A stretch of 34,360 nt of DNA. Origin: Clostridia bacterium (GTDB taxonomy: Bacteria > Bacillota > Clostridia > Oscillospirales > CAG-272). Below, piece by piece: positions 6,999 to 15,293 of the stretch (position 1 is its first letter; each line of letters starts with the position of its first letter). The notes beneath the pieces are model-generated. The model saw only the letters and a program-made list of their open reading frames with translations. It was not told where the DNA came from and did no database searches. The position numbers and the translations under genes were made by a program. The stretch covers positions 1 through 34,360 of the forward strand of contig JAFVOQ010000063.1 of NCBI GenBank assembly GCA_017505785.1, in the 5' to 3' direction.

Positions 6999-7481
6999 AT
7001 GAATAATGATGAAAAGAGCAGAGCACAAAAGCATACCAAAATGAACATTTTGGATGTTGCGATCGTACTGCTTGTGCTGCTCACCGCGCTTGCGATTTGG
7101 CAAAAAGACAATCTCGCGCAAATTTTTGAAAACGATCGCACGAAAAGCTCCTTTGCGGTGGCATTTGAAATCACTGCGGTACGGTATGATCTGGTGGACG
7201 ATCTTGCGGCAAGTACTGTGATATATGCCGAAACAGAGGATGGCTTTGTTGAGCTTGGAATGCTGCTTGATGAGCCTGTGATCACCCTACGGGAGGGTGC
7301 TGCCGGCAGCGAATATGCATATGTTGACCTTGCTTGTACGCTTTCCTGTCACGGTATCTTGCGTGAGGGAGCACTGGTAGTGGACCGCGACCTTATACTG
7401 GAAGTTAGCGAACAGCTTTCTGTTGTTACCGAAACAAGCAATCTGCACCTTCAGGTGATTTCCATTACTGAAATTCATTGA
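6999..7481 (+). CDS. Single-pass membrane protein with DUF4330-like domain (2)
   Basis: A 160-aa protein: a short charged N-terminus, one transmembrane helix (about 15-34, MNILDVAIVLLVLLTALAIW), then an extracytoplasmic domain of about 125 residues. The opening NILDVAIVLLVLL resembles the DUF4330 start. The ATG at 6999, four bases after the previous stop and preceded by AAGGTGG, is preferred over upstream alternatives. The domain has the same strand order as the preceding protein (opening beta strand, a G-[ML]-[LG]-type turn, then a VDLACTLSC strand). Function unknown; probably works with the upstream O-antigen-ligase-like protein. Confidence 0.7.
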   Translation: MNNDEKSRAQKHTKMNILDVAIVLLVLLTALAIWQKDNLAQIFENDRTKSSFAVAFEITAVRYDLVDDLAASTVIYAETEDGFVELGMLLDEPVITLREGAAGSEYAYVDLACTLSCHGILREGALVVDRDLILEVSEQLSVVTETSNLHLQVISITEIH

Positions 7482-7543
7482 TTTTGTGTCAAAATGCACA
7501 TATTTTTTGTTTGAAAGGCATCAAAATACCAAAAAAATGCCCA

Positions 7544-7572
7544 TTGATTTTTAAAAATCCTTTTGTTATACT
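7544..7572 (+). promoter_or_regulatory. Sigma-A promoter for ptsH
   Basis: -35 TTGATT (7544-7549), 17-nt spacer, -10 TATACT (7567-7572). The leader then contains a 7-bp hairpin (7593-7599 with 7612-7618) before the ribosome binding site. Confidence 0.75.
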
Positions 7573-7643
7573 AATATAAAGAGACGATAGTCCCATTTGG
7601 ATTATTTAATGCAAATGGTAAAAAGAATGGAGCGTTGACCGAT

Positions 7644-7907
7644 ATGATTTCTCGCGAGGTTACCATTACAAATTCCATCGGCCTGCACGCACGGCCGGCA
7701 ACCTTTTTTATTCAAAAGGCGAATGGCTACAAAAGTTCTGTTTGGGTTGAGAAGGATGACCGCAAGGTAAATGCAAAAAGCTTGCTGGGTGTTCTTTCCC
7801 TTGGCATTGCCCAGGGCATGACGATCAAGCTGATTGCAGACGGTGCTGATGAGGTAGATGCACTCGACGGTTTGCAGGAGCTCATTCATAACGATTTTGA
7901 ACAATAA
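7644..7907 (+). CDS. ptsH: Phosphocarrier protein HPr
   Basis: The 87-aa phosphocarrier of the sugar phosphotransferase system, cytoplasmic. It relays phosphate from enzyme I via His15, and in Bacillota is also phosphorylated on Ser46 by HPr kinase to signal catabolite repression through CcpA. With the ATG at 7644, the GLHARP motif puts His at position 15 and the KSLLG motif puts Ser at position 46, both canonical, so this start is preferred over a TTG nine bases upstream. The GGAG is about 11 nt away, slightly long. It is a single-gene unit with its own promoter and terminator; ptsI is not adjacent. Confidence 0.93.
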   Translation: MISREVTITNSIGLHARPATFFIQKANGYKSSVWVEKDDRKVNAKSLLGVLSLGIAQGMTIKLIADGADEVDALDGLQELIHNDFEQ

Positions 7908-7944
7908 GACAAGCCGTGGCGGGATAAAACCGCACTGATGACGA

Positions 7945-7972
7945 GGGGCGCGCCGTGGTGCGCCCCTTTCTT
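7945..7972 (+). terminator. Terminator after ptsH
   Basis: A 7-bp GGGGCGC/GCGCCCC stem (7945-7951 with 7960-7966) followed by TTTCTT. No separate promoter for uvrC is visible between it and 8008. Confidence 0.75.
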
Positions 7973-8007
7973 GTTTGAAAGCTTATTTTGAGGAGGTATA
8001 TGCACAC

Positions 8008-9849
8008 ATGCAAGCTGAACAATGCCGCGCGCATTTGCTCGATAAAGCAAACAGTCTGCCGTTATCTCCCGGTGTTTATCTCATGCGTGATGCAAGAGGT
8101 AAGGTGATTTATGTCGGCAAGTCGCGCAAGCTGAAAAACCGCGTGTCTCAATATTTCCATAACGGTGAAAAGAATTATAAGACCGCACGTATGGTCGCTT
8201 TGGTGGCGGATTTTGATTATTTCTTGTGCGACACCGAAATTGAGGCACTCGCGCTGGAGAATACACTGATCAAGCAATATGCGCCGAAATATAACATTCG
8301 CCTAAAGGATGCAAAATCCTATCCTTATATCAAGGTTACAGACGAGATCTATCCAAGATTGGTATTTACGCGCGCCAGAGAAGCGGATAAGGGACGCTAT
8401 TTTGGGCCCTATTCGGGCGCATCGGTGGCAGGAACGGTGATTCGTACCTTGAATAAAACACTGGGCCTTCCCACCTGTAAGCGGCAGTTTCCGCGCGATA
8501 TAAAAAAGGAACGCCCTTGCCTTTATTATCAACTCGGTCAGTGCTGTGGGGTTTGTCGGGGGGAGGTTTCTCCCGAGGCATATGCCGAACGGATTCGCTG
8601 TGCTACAGATATCCTGCGCGGCAATTCTGCGGCAACGCGCCGCCGCATACGCGAGGAGATGAGTGTGGCGGCTGAAAACGAGGAGTTTGAAAAGGCAGCC
8701 GCGCTGCGCGATACGCTATTTGCACTGGATAATCTTTCTCAAAAGCAAAAGGTGGTGGCTTCCCCCGATACGGCTGAGGATGTTTTCGGCTTTTACCGTG
8801 ATGATTTCAGTGCCGTTATGTCGGTTTTTTATGTGCGTGAGGGGGCACTTGTGGATAAGACGGAAACTGTGTTTTCCCTCGATGAGATGCTTGATGAAAA
8901 CGAGGCGATCCTGTCGTTTCTCTATGAGCATTATCGGCATCGCTCCGATATTCCGCCACGCGTGCTTCTTTCCTTCTCGCAAGGACAGGAGGATCGTGCT
9001 CTGTTTTGTGATTTCTTGTCACAGGCGGCAGGACGCAAGATTCAAGTGCATACGCCCGAGCGCGGAGAGTTGAAAACGCTTTGTGAGCTTGCCGTCAGTA
9101 ATGCGCGCGAGCGTGCGGCAACCGCGCGCCGCGAGGCGGAGCAAAACGATGAAACTATGGTGCGCCTTGCCAAGCTTTTGGCGCTTGAGGTGGTGCCCGA
9201 GCGTATCGAAAGCTACGATATTTCAAACCTTGGTGCAGAGCATAAGACCTGTGGCATGATCGTGTGGGAAAACGGCAAATTTAAGCCGAGCGATTATCGC
9301 ACCTTCCGTATACAATCGGTAACGGGTGCGGACGACTATGCCTCTATGCGCGAGGCACTCTCACGCCGTTTTGCACATTTGTCGGATACGCAGGGCTCGT
9401 TTGCGAGCCTGCCCGATCTCATTTTGCTTGACGGCGGTCGAACGCATGTGGGTGTTGCCCGTTGTGTTGCCGAGGAGTATGGCATTACTGTGCCGATTTT
9501 CGGCATGGTGAAGGATGAATACCACAAGACCCGTGCACTTTGCACCGAGCACGAGGAGATCTCTATTGCACTGGATCGGGCTGTTTACACAGTGATCTAC
9601 CGCATCCAAGAGGAGGTGCACCGTTATTCGATTCGCCGCATGAGCGAGGCGAAACGAAAAACCGTAAGAGTTTCAGAGCTTGAAAAAATTGCAGGTGTCG
9701 GAAAGCAAAAGGCAAAGGTGATCCTCAAGCACTTCGGTGGTCTTGCTGCGATCAAGCGAGCGAGCGAGCAGGAGCTTGCCGCGGCACCGGGTGTTGGGCC
9801 GGTGCTGGCACTTGCCATTTATCGCTATTTTCACGGAAAGGGGGAGTAA
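8008..9849 (+). CDS. uvrC: Excinuclease ABC subunit C
   Basis: A 613-aa dual-incision nuclease of nucleotide excision repair; it acts with UvrA and UvrB on damaged DNA. N-terminal GIY-YIG domain (about residues 18-97) with PGVYLMRD and VIYVGKSRKLKNRV; then a Cys cluster (CKRQFPRDIKKERPC and CCGVC), a UVR domain mid-protein (about 205-240, with EEFEKAAALRD), an RNase H-like C-terminal nuclease domain opening with ERIESYDISNL and containing LDGG, and terminal helix-hairpin-helix motifs. ATG 8008 is chosen because GAGGAGG lies 11 nt upstream; a TTG at 7975 would place the SD inside the gene. Length agrees with E. coli UvrC (610). rsmD follows after 4 nt. Confidence 0.95.
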   Translation: MQAEQCRAHLLDKANSLPLSPGVYLMRDARGKVIYVGKSRKLKNRVSQYFHNGEKNYKTARMVALVADFDYFLCDTEIEALALENTLIKQYAPKYNIRLKDAKSYPYIKVTDEIYPRLVFTRAREADKGRYFGPYSGASVAGTVIRTLNKTLGLPTCKRQFPRDIKKERPCLYYQLGQCCGVCRGEVSPEAYAERIRCATDILRGNSAATRRRIREEMSVAAENEEFEKAAALRDTLFALDNLSQKQKVVASPDTAEDVFGFYRDDFSAVMSVFYVREGALVDKTETVFSLDEMLDENEAILSFLYEHYRHRSDIPPRVLLSFSQGQEDRALFCDFLSQAAGRKIQVHTPERGELKTLCELAVSNARERAATARREAEQNDETMVRLAKLLALEVVPERIESYDISNLGAEHKTCGMIVWENGKFKPSDYRTFRIQSVTGADDYASMREALSRRFAHLSDTQGSFASLPDLILLDGGRTHVGVARCVAEEYGITVPIFGMVKDEYHKTRALCTEHEEISIALDRAVYTVIYRIQEEVHRYSIRRMSEAKRKTVRVSELEKIAGVGKQKAKVILKHFGGLAAIKRASEQELAAAPGVGPVLALAIYRYFHGKGE

Positions 9850-9853
9850 GGCT

Positions 9854-10441
9854 ATGATGCGCATTATTACGGGAAGCGCCAAGGGTGCTAAGCTTATGGC
9901 ACCTGCGGGTGAGCTGACAAGGCCTACCGCAGAACGCACCAAGGAGGCGGTGTTTTCCATGCTGCAAAATGAGCTTGCGGGTCGCCGTGTGCTCGATCTC
10001 TTTGGAGGCTCCGGGCAAATGGGACTTGAGGCACTCAGCCGAGGTGCCTCGCACGCCGTTTTTGTGGATCATGACAGGGCGGCGATCGAAGTGATCATAA
10101 AAAATGCCGCGCATACAAGACTTTCGGATAAAGCTGAGATCTTGCGTGCGGATGCGATCGGATTTTTAAAATCCTACCGTGGCACGCCCTTTCATTTGAT
10201 CTTTTTGGATCCCCCGTATGCCGGTGGGATCGTGCCGCAATGCCTTGCTTTGATTGCAGAGAAAAATTTGCTCTTGGCAGGCGGTGTCGTTGTTTGTGAA
10301 ACAGGCGATCCCGATGCGGTATTTGGAGAAAACACAGTATTGCAAGAAAAATACACGGTGCTTCGCCGCAGCCGCTACGGTGTGGCGCACATCTCTTTGC
10401 TAAGCCCTTGTGCATCGGCAGAGCTGGAGGGTGAGCTATGA
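9854..10441 (+). CDS. rsmD: 16S rRNA (guanine966-N2)-methyltransferase RsmD
   Basis: A 195-aa methyltransferase that modifies G966 of 16S rRNA. It starts with MRIITGSAKGAKL, has the TRPTAERTKEAVFSML segment, SAM motif I VLDLFGGSGQMG, and the catalytic DPPY at 119-122. Two adjacent ATG codons (9854, 9857) could each start it; GGGGGAG lies just upstream. Its stop overlaps the coaD start (ATGA), so the two are translationally coupled. The rsmD-coaD pair is the classic Bacillota arrangement (ylbH-coaD). Confidence 0.93.
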   Translation: MMRIITGSAKGAKLMAPAGELTRPTAERTKEAVFSMLQNELAGRRVLDLFGGSGQMGLEALSRGASHAVFVDHDRAAIEVIIKNAAHTRLSDKAEILRADAIGFLKSYRGTPFHLIFLDPPYAGGIVPQCLALIAEKNLLLAGGVVVCETGDPDAVFGENTVLQEKYTVLRRSRYGVAHISLLSPCASAELEGEL

Positions 10442-10932
10442 GCATTGCATTGCTGCCGGGAAGCTACGATCCCATTACTTTGGGGCATCTTGATATTGTG
10501 AAGCGTGCCTCTTTACTTTATGATGAGGTTGTGGTTGCGGTCATGAACAATGCCGCAAAATCCTATATGTTTGATATGGGTGCGCGTGCCGAAATGGTGC
10601 GCCGCGCCACGGCTGCTATGTCGCAGGTGCGCGTTGTAGCGGATGAGGGCATGCTGGTAGATCTGTTTGATAGGTTGGGTGCTGACGTGATCGTAAAGGG
10701 GGTTCGCAATGCAGCGGATCTTGCTTACGAGCAGGAAATGGCAGCATATAATCTTTCTCGTAATCCACGTGCCAAAACGGTATTTTTGGAGGCTGCCGCA
10801 TCCTATGGCGATCTTTCCTCCACGCGCGTGCGCACTATGTTAAAGGAAGGCAAGGTGCCGCACGGATTATTGCCCACAGAGGTGATCGCGTATCTTGACA
10901 TGACGGGCGGGCTTAAGCCTTCCCACCAATAA
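10438..10932 (+). CDS. coaD: Phosphopantetheine adenylyltransferase
   Basis: A 164-aa enzyme for the penultimate step of coenzyme A synthesis (4'-phosphopantetheine + ATP to dephospho-CoA). The nucleotidyltransferase motif TLGH is at 14-17 and the C-terminal SSTRVR ATP-binding motif is present, with the GVRNAADLAYEQEMA segment of the family. Length is standard (about 160). It overlaps rsmD by 4 bases. Confidence 0.95.
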   Translation: MSIALLPGSYDPITLGHLDIVKRASLLYDEVVVAVMNNAAKSYMFDMGARAEMVRRATAAMSQVRVVADEGMLVDLFDRLGADVIVKGVRNAADLAYEQEMAAYNLSRNPRAKTVFLEAAASYGDLSSTRVRTMLKEGKVPHGLLPTEVIAYLDMTGGLKPSHQ

Positions 10933-10999
10933 AGCGTTTTTTGCCGCTGCCTGCAAATAGGATCGGTCACGCGCTTTATCGTATTTAAGGAGAATTTTT

Positions 11000-11524
11000 A
11001 TGAATCGGTTTAAAAAATATTATATCATGCGCCTGATCTTTTCAACCTTGTTCGGTGTTGGCATTGGCGTGCTGCTTATACTGCTTGCCCCCTATGCAAG
11101 AGAGGTGTTTGATATCCTTGTAATCGCTATGGGATTACTGACAGCGGTGTTAAATTTGCCCGCTTTGTTTTTCGCGGTGAAACGTATTAGAGGCCGCGGC
11201 GAATGGCTCAATCTTTTCATGACGCTTGCCTCTGTTTTGTTGGGTGTTGCACTGATGCTGCTGCAAACCGAGTTCCTGTTACTGCTACTTGGCGTATATT
11301 CTGTGGTGTTGCCGCTTCTTCGTATTATTTTGGTGGAAAATCACATATTGCGCTTAAAAAGAGAAGTACCGCGCTTTCTTGCAGGATTGGTTATGGTTGT
11401 CATCTTTCTTTTGGATGCCGAAACGCACGTTCTTTGGCTTGGCGCATTGCTTTCGTTTGCGATTTCTCTTATTTACTTGATATACGGACTGATCTCGGCA
11501 CATTTTATTTTTTCTAAGGAATAA
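11000..11524 (+). CDS. Small polytopic membrane protein (DUF308/HdeD-like topology)
   Basis: A 174-aa protein with about six hydrophobic segments in three pairs and very short loops, a basic N-terminus and almost no polar domain. Pairing of helices with glycine near helix starts resembles the HdeD/DUF308 family, but no diagnostic motif allows a firm call. AAGGAG precedes the ATG by 7 nt. It lies 67 nt after coaD without an obvious promoter, so may be the last gene of the uvrC-rsmD-coaD unit. Function unknown. Confidence 0.6.
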   Translation: MNRFKKYYIMRLIFSTLFGVGIGVLLILLAPYAREVFDILVIAMGLLTAVLNLPALFFAVKRIRGRGEWLNLFMTLASVLLGVALMLLQTEFLLLLLGVYSVVLPLLRIILVENHILRLKREVPRFLAGLVMVVIFLLDAETHVLWLGALLSFAISLIYLIYGLISAHFIFSKE

Positions 11525-11531
11525 AAAGCTT

Positions 11532-11570
11532 CGCCCACAGTGTGATGTTAGAGCTATCACACTGTGGGCG
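11532..11570. terminator. Long perfect hairpin between convergent genes
   Basis: A 15-bp perfect stem (11532-11546 with 11556-11570) and 9-nt loop. Plus-strand read-out is followed by ATATTTCTTT, minus-strand read-out by AAGCTTTTTATT, so it can end both the coaD-side transcript and nnr. The rest of 11571-11695 is AT-rich with no recognisable feature. Confidence 0.7.
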
Positions 11571-11695
11571 ATATTTCTTTGTTGTCTTTTGTGATTGTCG
11601 AGAAATGGAAATAGAAATGGATTAAATAAAGTAAATATAGAAAAATAAATTTTGAAAATTGGAAAAAATGTCAATTATTTTGGAATATTGATCTC

Positions 11696-13180
11696 TTACG
11701 GCAAGATGCAAGAGAGTGCTTCTACAATATCGCTTGCGAGTAATCCACGGTTCCCGTGGCGTTCTTTTGCAGCATCGCCCGCTAAGGCATGAGCCAAAAC
11801 GCCGCAGGTGGCAGCCGTGGGGAGTGCGGAACCCTGTGCCGCAAAGGAGGCAATGATGCCGGCAAGCACGTCGCCGCTGCCACCGGTTGCCATACCGCTG
11901 TTGCCAAATGTGTTAAAGAATAGGCGTTCCTCGTGTGCAATTACAGTGTGTGCATCCTTTAGCACAACGGTTTTACCGCTGTCCTTAGCAAAGGATATCG
12001 CAGCGCGCGGCAGATCTTGCATGATTTCACATAGCGGCCGAGTGGATAGTCGCGAGAGCTCCATGGGGTGAGGCGTGAGCACAGCCCCCTCGCGTAGATA
12101 AAGCCGCGCACGCAGTGCCATGTCTGCGGCAATCAGATTGAGGGCGTCGGCATCGATCACAAGCGGAATATTTTGTGTTTGAAGCGTGAGATCTACAAAG
12201 AGCTTCGCTGTGCTGCTCTGTGAAAGCCCCATGCCAATGGCTACGGCATCGGCACTCGCCAATGCTTGCTTGAGCTGCGTTTGGGCGTTACTGTCATGAT
12301 AGCAGGTAACGATCGCCTCGGGAAGCGCGATCTGATATACCAAGCGATTTTCTTCGGGAGCCAAAATTTCAACAAGTCCCGCGCCCGCGCGATAGGCAGC
12401 TTTTGCGGCAAGAAGCGCAGCACCACTCATATGCGTGCTGCCGCCCACCACAAGCACGCGCCCAAAGGTGCCCTTGTGCGCACGGCGCGGACGTGGGGGA
12501 AGGGCGGCAAGATCTTGCCTTTCTAAAACATGCCCTTTTGCTTCGCCAATTTCAATGCCAATATCGGCAACAACGGTCTCGCCGCAGAGCTGTGCCCCGG
12601 GGAAAAGCACGTGCCCGTATTTTTTTGCGGCAATCGCTACGGTCTTGGTGGCGGCTACCGCACTCCCCAGAACCGCCCCGCTGTCGGCGTGAATACCGGT
12701 GGGAATATCGATTGCCAAAACGGGGAGCTTTGCGGCATTGATTGCTTTTGTGGCGTCAAGAATACGCCCTGAAAGCGGTCGCGAGATGCCAATGCCGAGA
12801 ATGGCATCCACCACAACACTCACATTTTCAAAATCCGGTGCCGATATAACGGGAATTTCAGGACAGAGCCGGGCATATTGCGTAGCACACTCCTCGCTCA
12901 TTGCAGCAGTGTCGGGGACACCGCTTTCGGTCAAAGCTCCAAGATACCATACGGTAGCGGGGATGCCGTGCTCATGGAGCAGGCGTGCCATGGCAAGCCC
13001 GTCGCCACCGTTGTTGCCGTTGCCGCAACAAAGTAAAACCCGTCGGCAGGGGAAATCGTTGAGCAAAATATCAAACGCAGCGCGCGCGGCACGCTCCATT
13101 AATGTGCGGGAGGGAGTACCTTTTTTGATCGTTTCGGCGTCATAAAGCTTCATTTCAGTCGCGGTAAGTATCTTTTTCAT
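11696..13180 (-). CDS. nnr: Bifunctional NAD(P)H-hydrate epimerase / ADP-dependent NAD(P)H-hydrate dehydratase
   Basis: A 494-aa metabolite-repair enzyme that rescues hydrated NAD(P)H. N-terminal YjeF_N epimerase domain (about 1-215): CCGNGNNGGDGLAMARLL, VVDAILGIGIS and AIDIPTGIHAD. C-terminal ribokinase-like dehydratase domain (about 225-490): GRVLVVGGS, YRAGAGLVEI, IDADALNLI, LTPHPMEL, and GMATGGSGDVLAG, the nucleotide-binding signature. Fusion length is typical. AGGAG lies 7 nt before the ATG. It is monocistronic, with its own promoter, convergent with the preceding membrane-protein gene and divergent from yceD. Confidence 0.95.
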   Translation of the reverse strand: MKKILTATEMKLYDAETIKKGTPSRTLMERAARAAFDILLNDFPCRRVLLCCGNGNNGGDGLAMARLLHEHGIPATVWYLGALTESGVPDTAAMSEECATQYARLCPEIPVISAPDFENVSVVVDAILGIGISRPLSGRILDATKAINAAKLPVLAIDIPTGIHADSGAVLGSAVAATKTVAIAAKKYGHVLFPGAQLCGETVVADIGIEIGEAKGHVLERQDLAALPPRPRRAHKGTFGRVLVVGGSTHMSGAALLAAKAAYRAGAGLVEILAPEENRLVYQIALPEAIVTCYHDSNAQTQLKQALASADAVAIGMGLSQSSTAKLFVDLTLQTQNIPLVIDADALNLIAADMALRARLYLREGAVLTPHPMELSRLSTRPLCEIMQDLPRAAISFAKDSGKTVVLKDAHTVIAHEERLFFNTFGNSGMATGGSGDVLAGIIASFAAQGSALPTAATCGVLAHALAGDAAKERHGNRGLLASDIVEALSCILP

Positions 13181-13213
13181 GACCTTCTCCTACATGAACA
13201 TTCTTCAAATTAA

Positions 13214-13243
13214 ATTATAGCACAAGAAAGTGCGGTTGTGCAA
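13214..13243 (-). promoter_or_regulatory. Sigma-A promoter for nnr
   Basis: Minus strand: -35 TTGCAC (13243-13238), 18-nt spacer, -10 TATAAT (13219-13214) with an extended TG. About 30 nt upstream of the nnr start. Confidence 0.7.
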
Positions 13244-13272
13244 AAAATGCCGAATTTTCAAATAAAAATCTC

Positions 13273-13301
13273 TTGACAATCTCTTTTTTGCCCTTTATAA
13301 T
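13273..13301 (+). promoter_or_regulatory. Consensus sigma-A promoter for yceD-rpmF
   Basis: Perfect -35 TTGACA (13273-13278), 17-nt spacer, perfect -10 TATAAT (13296-13301). The strongest promoter in the window by match, as expected for a ribosomal protein operon. Confidence 0.9.
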
Positions 13302-13330
13302 AGTAACGGCTACAAAAGGAGGGAAATACC

Positions 13331-13849
13331 GTGATTTTAAACATGGGGCCGCTTTTGCGCGGCGAAATTACCCGCATGGAGATCGAATACGATCTTATAC
13401 CGGAGCCTGTTTTTGATGTTACCTTTCCCGAAAATGCACACGTAAAGGGCTATATTACCGATGATGCAGGCTATATGCGCCTGTATTTGAGGGCAACACT
13501 CCCTTATCGCGGAAGCTGTGCACGCTGTCTTGATGCGGTTACGGGTGAGTTTGCGCTGGATTTTGAGCGCACCGTGGCACCCGAGGGATCGATCACCGAG
13601 GAAAAGCTTGCCGAGATGGATGATTCTTACGTGATGATACGCGACGGTAAGCTTGACGTTGACGAGCCGCTACGAGAGGAGCTTTTGATGTGCTTTCCCA
13701 TGCGATTGCTCTGCCGTGAGGATTGCGAGGGGCTTTGCGACAGGTGCGGCAAACCCAAGCGTTTGGGAGATTGCGGATGCAATAAAAAAGAAATTGATCC
13801 AAGATTGGCAATTTTGCAAAAATGGGTTGACAAACAGGAAAAAGAGTGA
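13331..13849 (+). CDS. yceD: DUF177 (YceD/YlbN) family protein
   Basis: A 172-aa cytoplasmic protein of the DUF177 family, which is almost always encoded directly before rpmF and has been linked to 23S rRNA accumulation. The family's cysteine pattern is visible: CARC mid-protein (near residue 60) and a Cys-rich C-terminal segment (CREDCEGLCDRCG then GDCGCNKKEIDPR). It starts at GTG; GGAGGG lies 7 nt upstream. The consensus promoter at 13273-13301 serves it and rpmF, which starts 49 nt downstream. Confidence 0.88.
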   Translation: MILNMGPLLRGEITRMEIEYDLIPEPVFDVTFPENAHVKGYITDDAGYMRLYLRATLPYRGSCARCLDAVTGEFALDFERTVAPEGSITEEKLAEMDDSYVMIRDGKLDVDEPLREELLMCFPMRLLCREDCEGLCDRCGKPKRLGDCGCNKKEIDPRLAILQKWVDKQEKE

Positions 13850-13898
13850 TATAATAACTTGTAATTATGTATAAGTATCCCAAGGAGGTGTAGATAAA

Positions 13899-14081
13899 AT
13901 GGCAGTTCCGAAGAAAAAAGTTTCCAAAGCGCGCAGAGATAAGAGACGTTCCAACAACTCCAAGCTCGAAATGCCCGGTATGGTAAAATGTGCAAAATGC
14001 GGCGAGTACGTACTGGCTCACCACGTTTGCAAGGCATGCGGTTCTTACGACGGCAAAGAAGTTATCAAGCAAGAGGCTTAA
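13899..14081 (+). CDS. rpmF: 50S ribosomal protein bL32
   Basis: A 60-aa ribosomal protein of the large subunit. It begins MAVPKKKVSKARRDKRRS and carries a complete zinc ribbon (Cys31, Cys34, Cys44, Cys47), the zinc-dependent C+ form. AAGGAGG precedes the ATG. It is co-transcribed with yceD and ends at a bidirectional terminator. Confidence 0.96.
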   Translation: MAVPKKKVSKARRDKRRSNNSKLEMPGMVKCAKCGEYVLAHHVCKACGSYDGKEVIKQEA

Positions 14082-14098
14082 TAATTGCGCTATGAATG

Positions 14099-14131
14099 AA
14101 AAAAGAGAGCAGAAATGCTCTCTTTTTTCAT
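14099..14131. terminator. Bidirectional terminator between rpmF and ylbJ
   Basis: A GAGAGCA/TGCTCTC stem (14105-14111 with 14116-14122) with a GAAA loop, flanked by an A-run and a T-run. It overlaps the last codons of ylbJ on the minus strand. Confidence 0.85.
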
Positions 14132-15249
14132 TTTTCCACCTTGTAAAAGGTTACAAGCTTTAATTTGTGCGTGCAGCTGTAAGCGTATATAAACAGGATT
14201 AGCAAAAATACAGAGCCAAGGGTAATAACGGGTGGCAGCCGTAATGCAGCATTGCCAAGATCGGCAAAGCTGTCAGTGGTGGTTTTGAGCTGCGGGTTTC
14301 TTATCGCAAGATACAGCGCGGCAAGTAAAGCACACAGCGCGCCCTGCGCCAGCTTGGAAAGAAGATAGGGTAGCAACCTTGGGTGTGCCTCATCGGCAAT
14401 GGAAAAGAGCTGTAGGCAGATCGAAAGCCCCGAAAATCCGGCAAAAAAAGCGCAAAGCACAAATGCAGAAGCGGGGGGCAAACACAATACCGCCTCGCTG
14501 ACCCCTGCTGTCATCTCAAGCAAGCCCGCGCACACGGTTGCGACGAGTGGGGGGAGGTTAAGGCTTTTCCCAAGTGCAGTGATACATTCCGTCACCGCCG
14601 AGAAAAACAGTACAAAGCCGGTTACCTGTAGGAGGGTGAAAAAGCCGCGCTGTACGGCATTTGTAAAATGGCTTGGGGTCAAGCCCTTTTTTTGGTGTTC
14701 CTCGGGGCTGCTTGGGGGATCGGGCAGATCGCCACCGATGCATTTCAAAAAAAGCCCCGTTATAAAAGAAACGCACAGTGTAATGAAGAACAGCACAATG
14801 CCTGCTTCCTTGCTTGCGAAGAGTGCGGCACCCACGGCACCGATCAAGAAGCCCGTGCTGGGAGTGTTGGAAAAAAGGAGCAGCCTTTCAAATTCCTCTT
14901 TTGACAGTTGCCCGTTTTTCAGCATCATTGTGGCACTAACTGTGCCAACAGGCACGCCGCAAAGCCAACCGAGCATCAAGACCGCAGTGCCGTTTGCCGT
15001 CAAACCGAAAAGGGCACGTGCAGGGCGCGCAAAAAGCTTTGTTGCAAGGTCTGCTGCGCCGGCGGCGAGTGCAAGATCGGATATAACCAAAAAGGGAAAC
15101 AGGCTTGGGATAAGCATGTTTGTGGCAAGATTGATGCCTTTTTTGATACCGTTTGCCGCTATTTCGGTGTTTTTTAGAGCCAAAAGGAACAAAAAAATCC
15201 CAAAGATCGCCACAAACGCCGCGCGGCGGCGGTATTGCCTTGCCTTCAA
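14128..15249 (-). CDS. ylbJ: Sporulation integral membrane protein YlbJ (SpoVV)
   Basis: A 373-aa polytopic membrane protein of the nucleoside-recognition (Gate) superfamily. In B. subtilis YlbJ, renamed SpoVV, is made in the mother cell under sigma-E and is needed to move dipicolinic acid across the outer forespore membrane. Family features are the N-terminal hydrophobic helix, NMLIPSLFPFLVISDL, GWLCGVPVGTVSATMM, LLFSNTPSTGFLIGAVG, and late CAFFAGFSGLSICLQL. The start appears to be TTG at 15249, with AGGGGG about 8 nt upstream; no in-frame ATG fits. It is divergent from yqfC; a candidate sigma-E promoter lies at 15294-15322. A long polar loop (about 190-205) is unremarkable. Confidence 0.88.
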   Translation of the reverse strand: MKARQYRRRAAFVAIFGIFLFLLALKNTEIAANGIKKGINLATNMLIPSLFPFLVISDLALAAGAADLATKLFARPARALFGLTANGTAVLMLGWLCGVPVGTVSATMMLKNGQLSKEEFERLLLFSNTPSTGFLIGAVGAALFASKEAGIVLFFITLCVSFITGLFLKCIGGDLPDPPSSPEEHQKKGLTPSHFTNAVQRGFFTLLQVTGFVLFFSAVTECITALGKSLNLPPLVATVCAGLLEMTAGVSEAVLCLPPASAFVLCAFFAGFSGLSICLQLFSIADEAHPRLLPYLLSKLAQGALCALLAALYLAIRNPQLKTTTDSFADLGNAALRLPPVITLGSVFLLILFIYAYSCTHKLKLVTFYKVEK

Positions 15250-15250
15250 C

Positions 15251-15279
15251 GCATATTCCCCCTATCCTTGCCATAGGCT
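15251..15279 (+). promoter_or_regulatory. Candidate sigma-E promoter for yqfC
   Basis: GCATATTC (15251-15258), 13-nt spacer, CATAGGCT (15272-15279). The -35 fits the B. subtilis sigma-E consensus kmATATTt in seven of eight positions; the -10 matches CATA and the final T of CATACAnT. yqfC and yqfD belong to the sigma-E regulon in B. subtilis. Confidence 0.5.
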
Positions 15280-15293
15280 TATGATAACAGTAA

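Noticed and set aside
13593..14072. Open frames antisense to yceD-rpmF
   Set aside because: They oppose two confidently identified genes and have no family resemblance.
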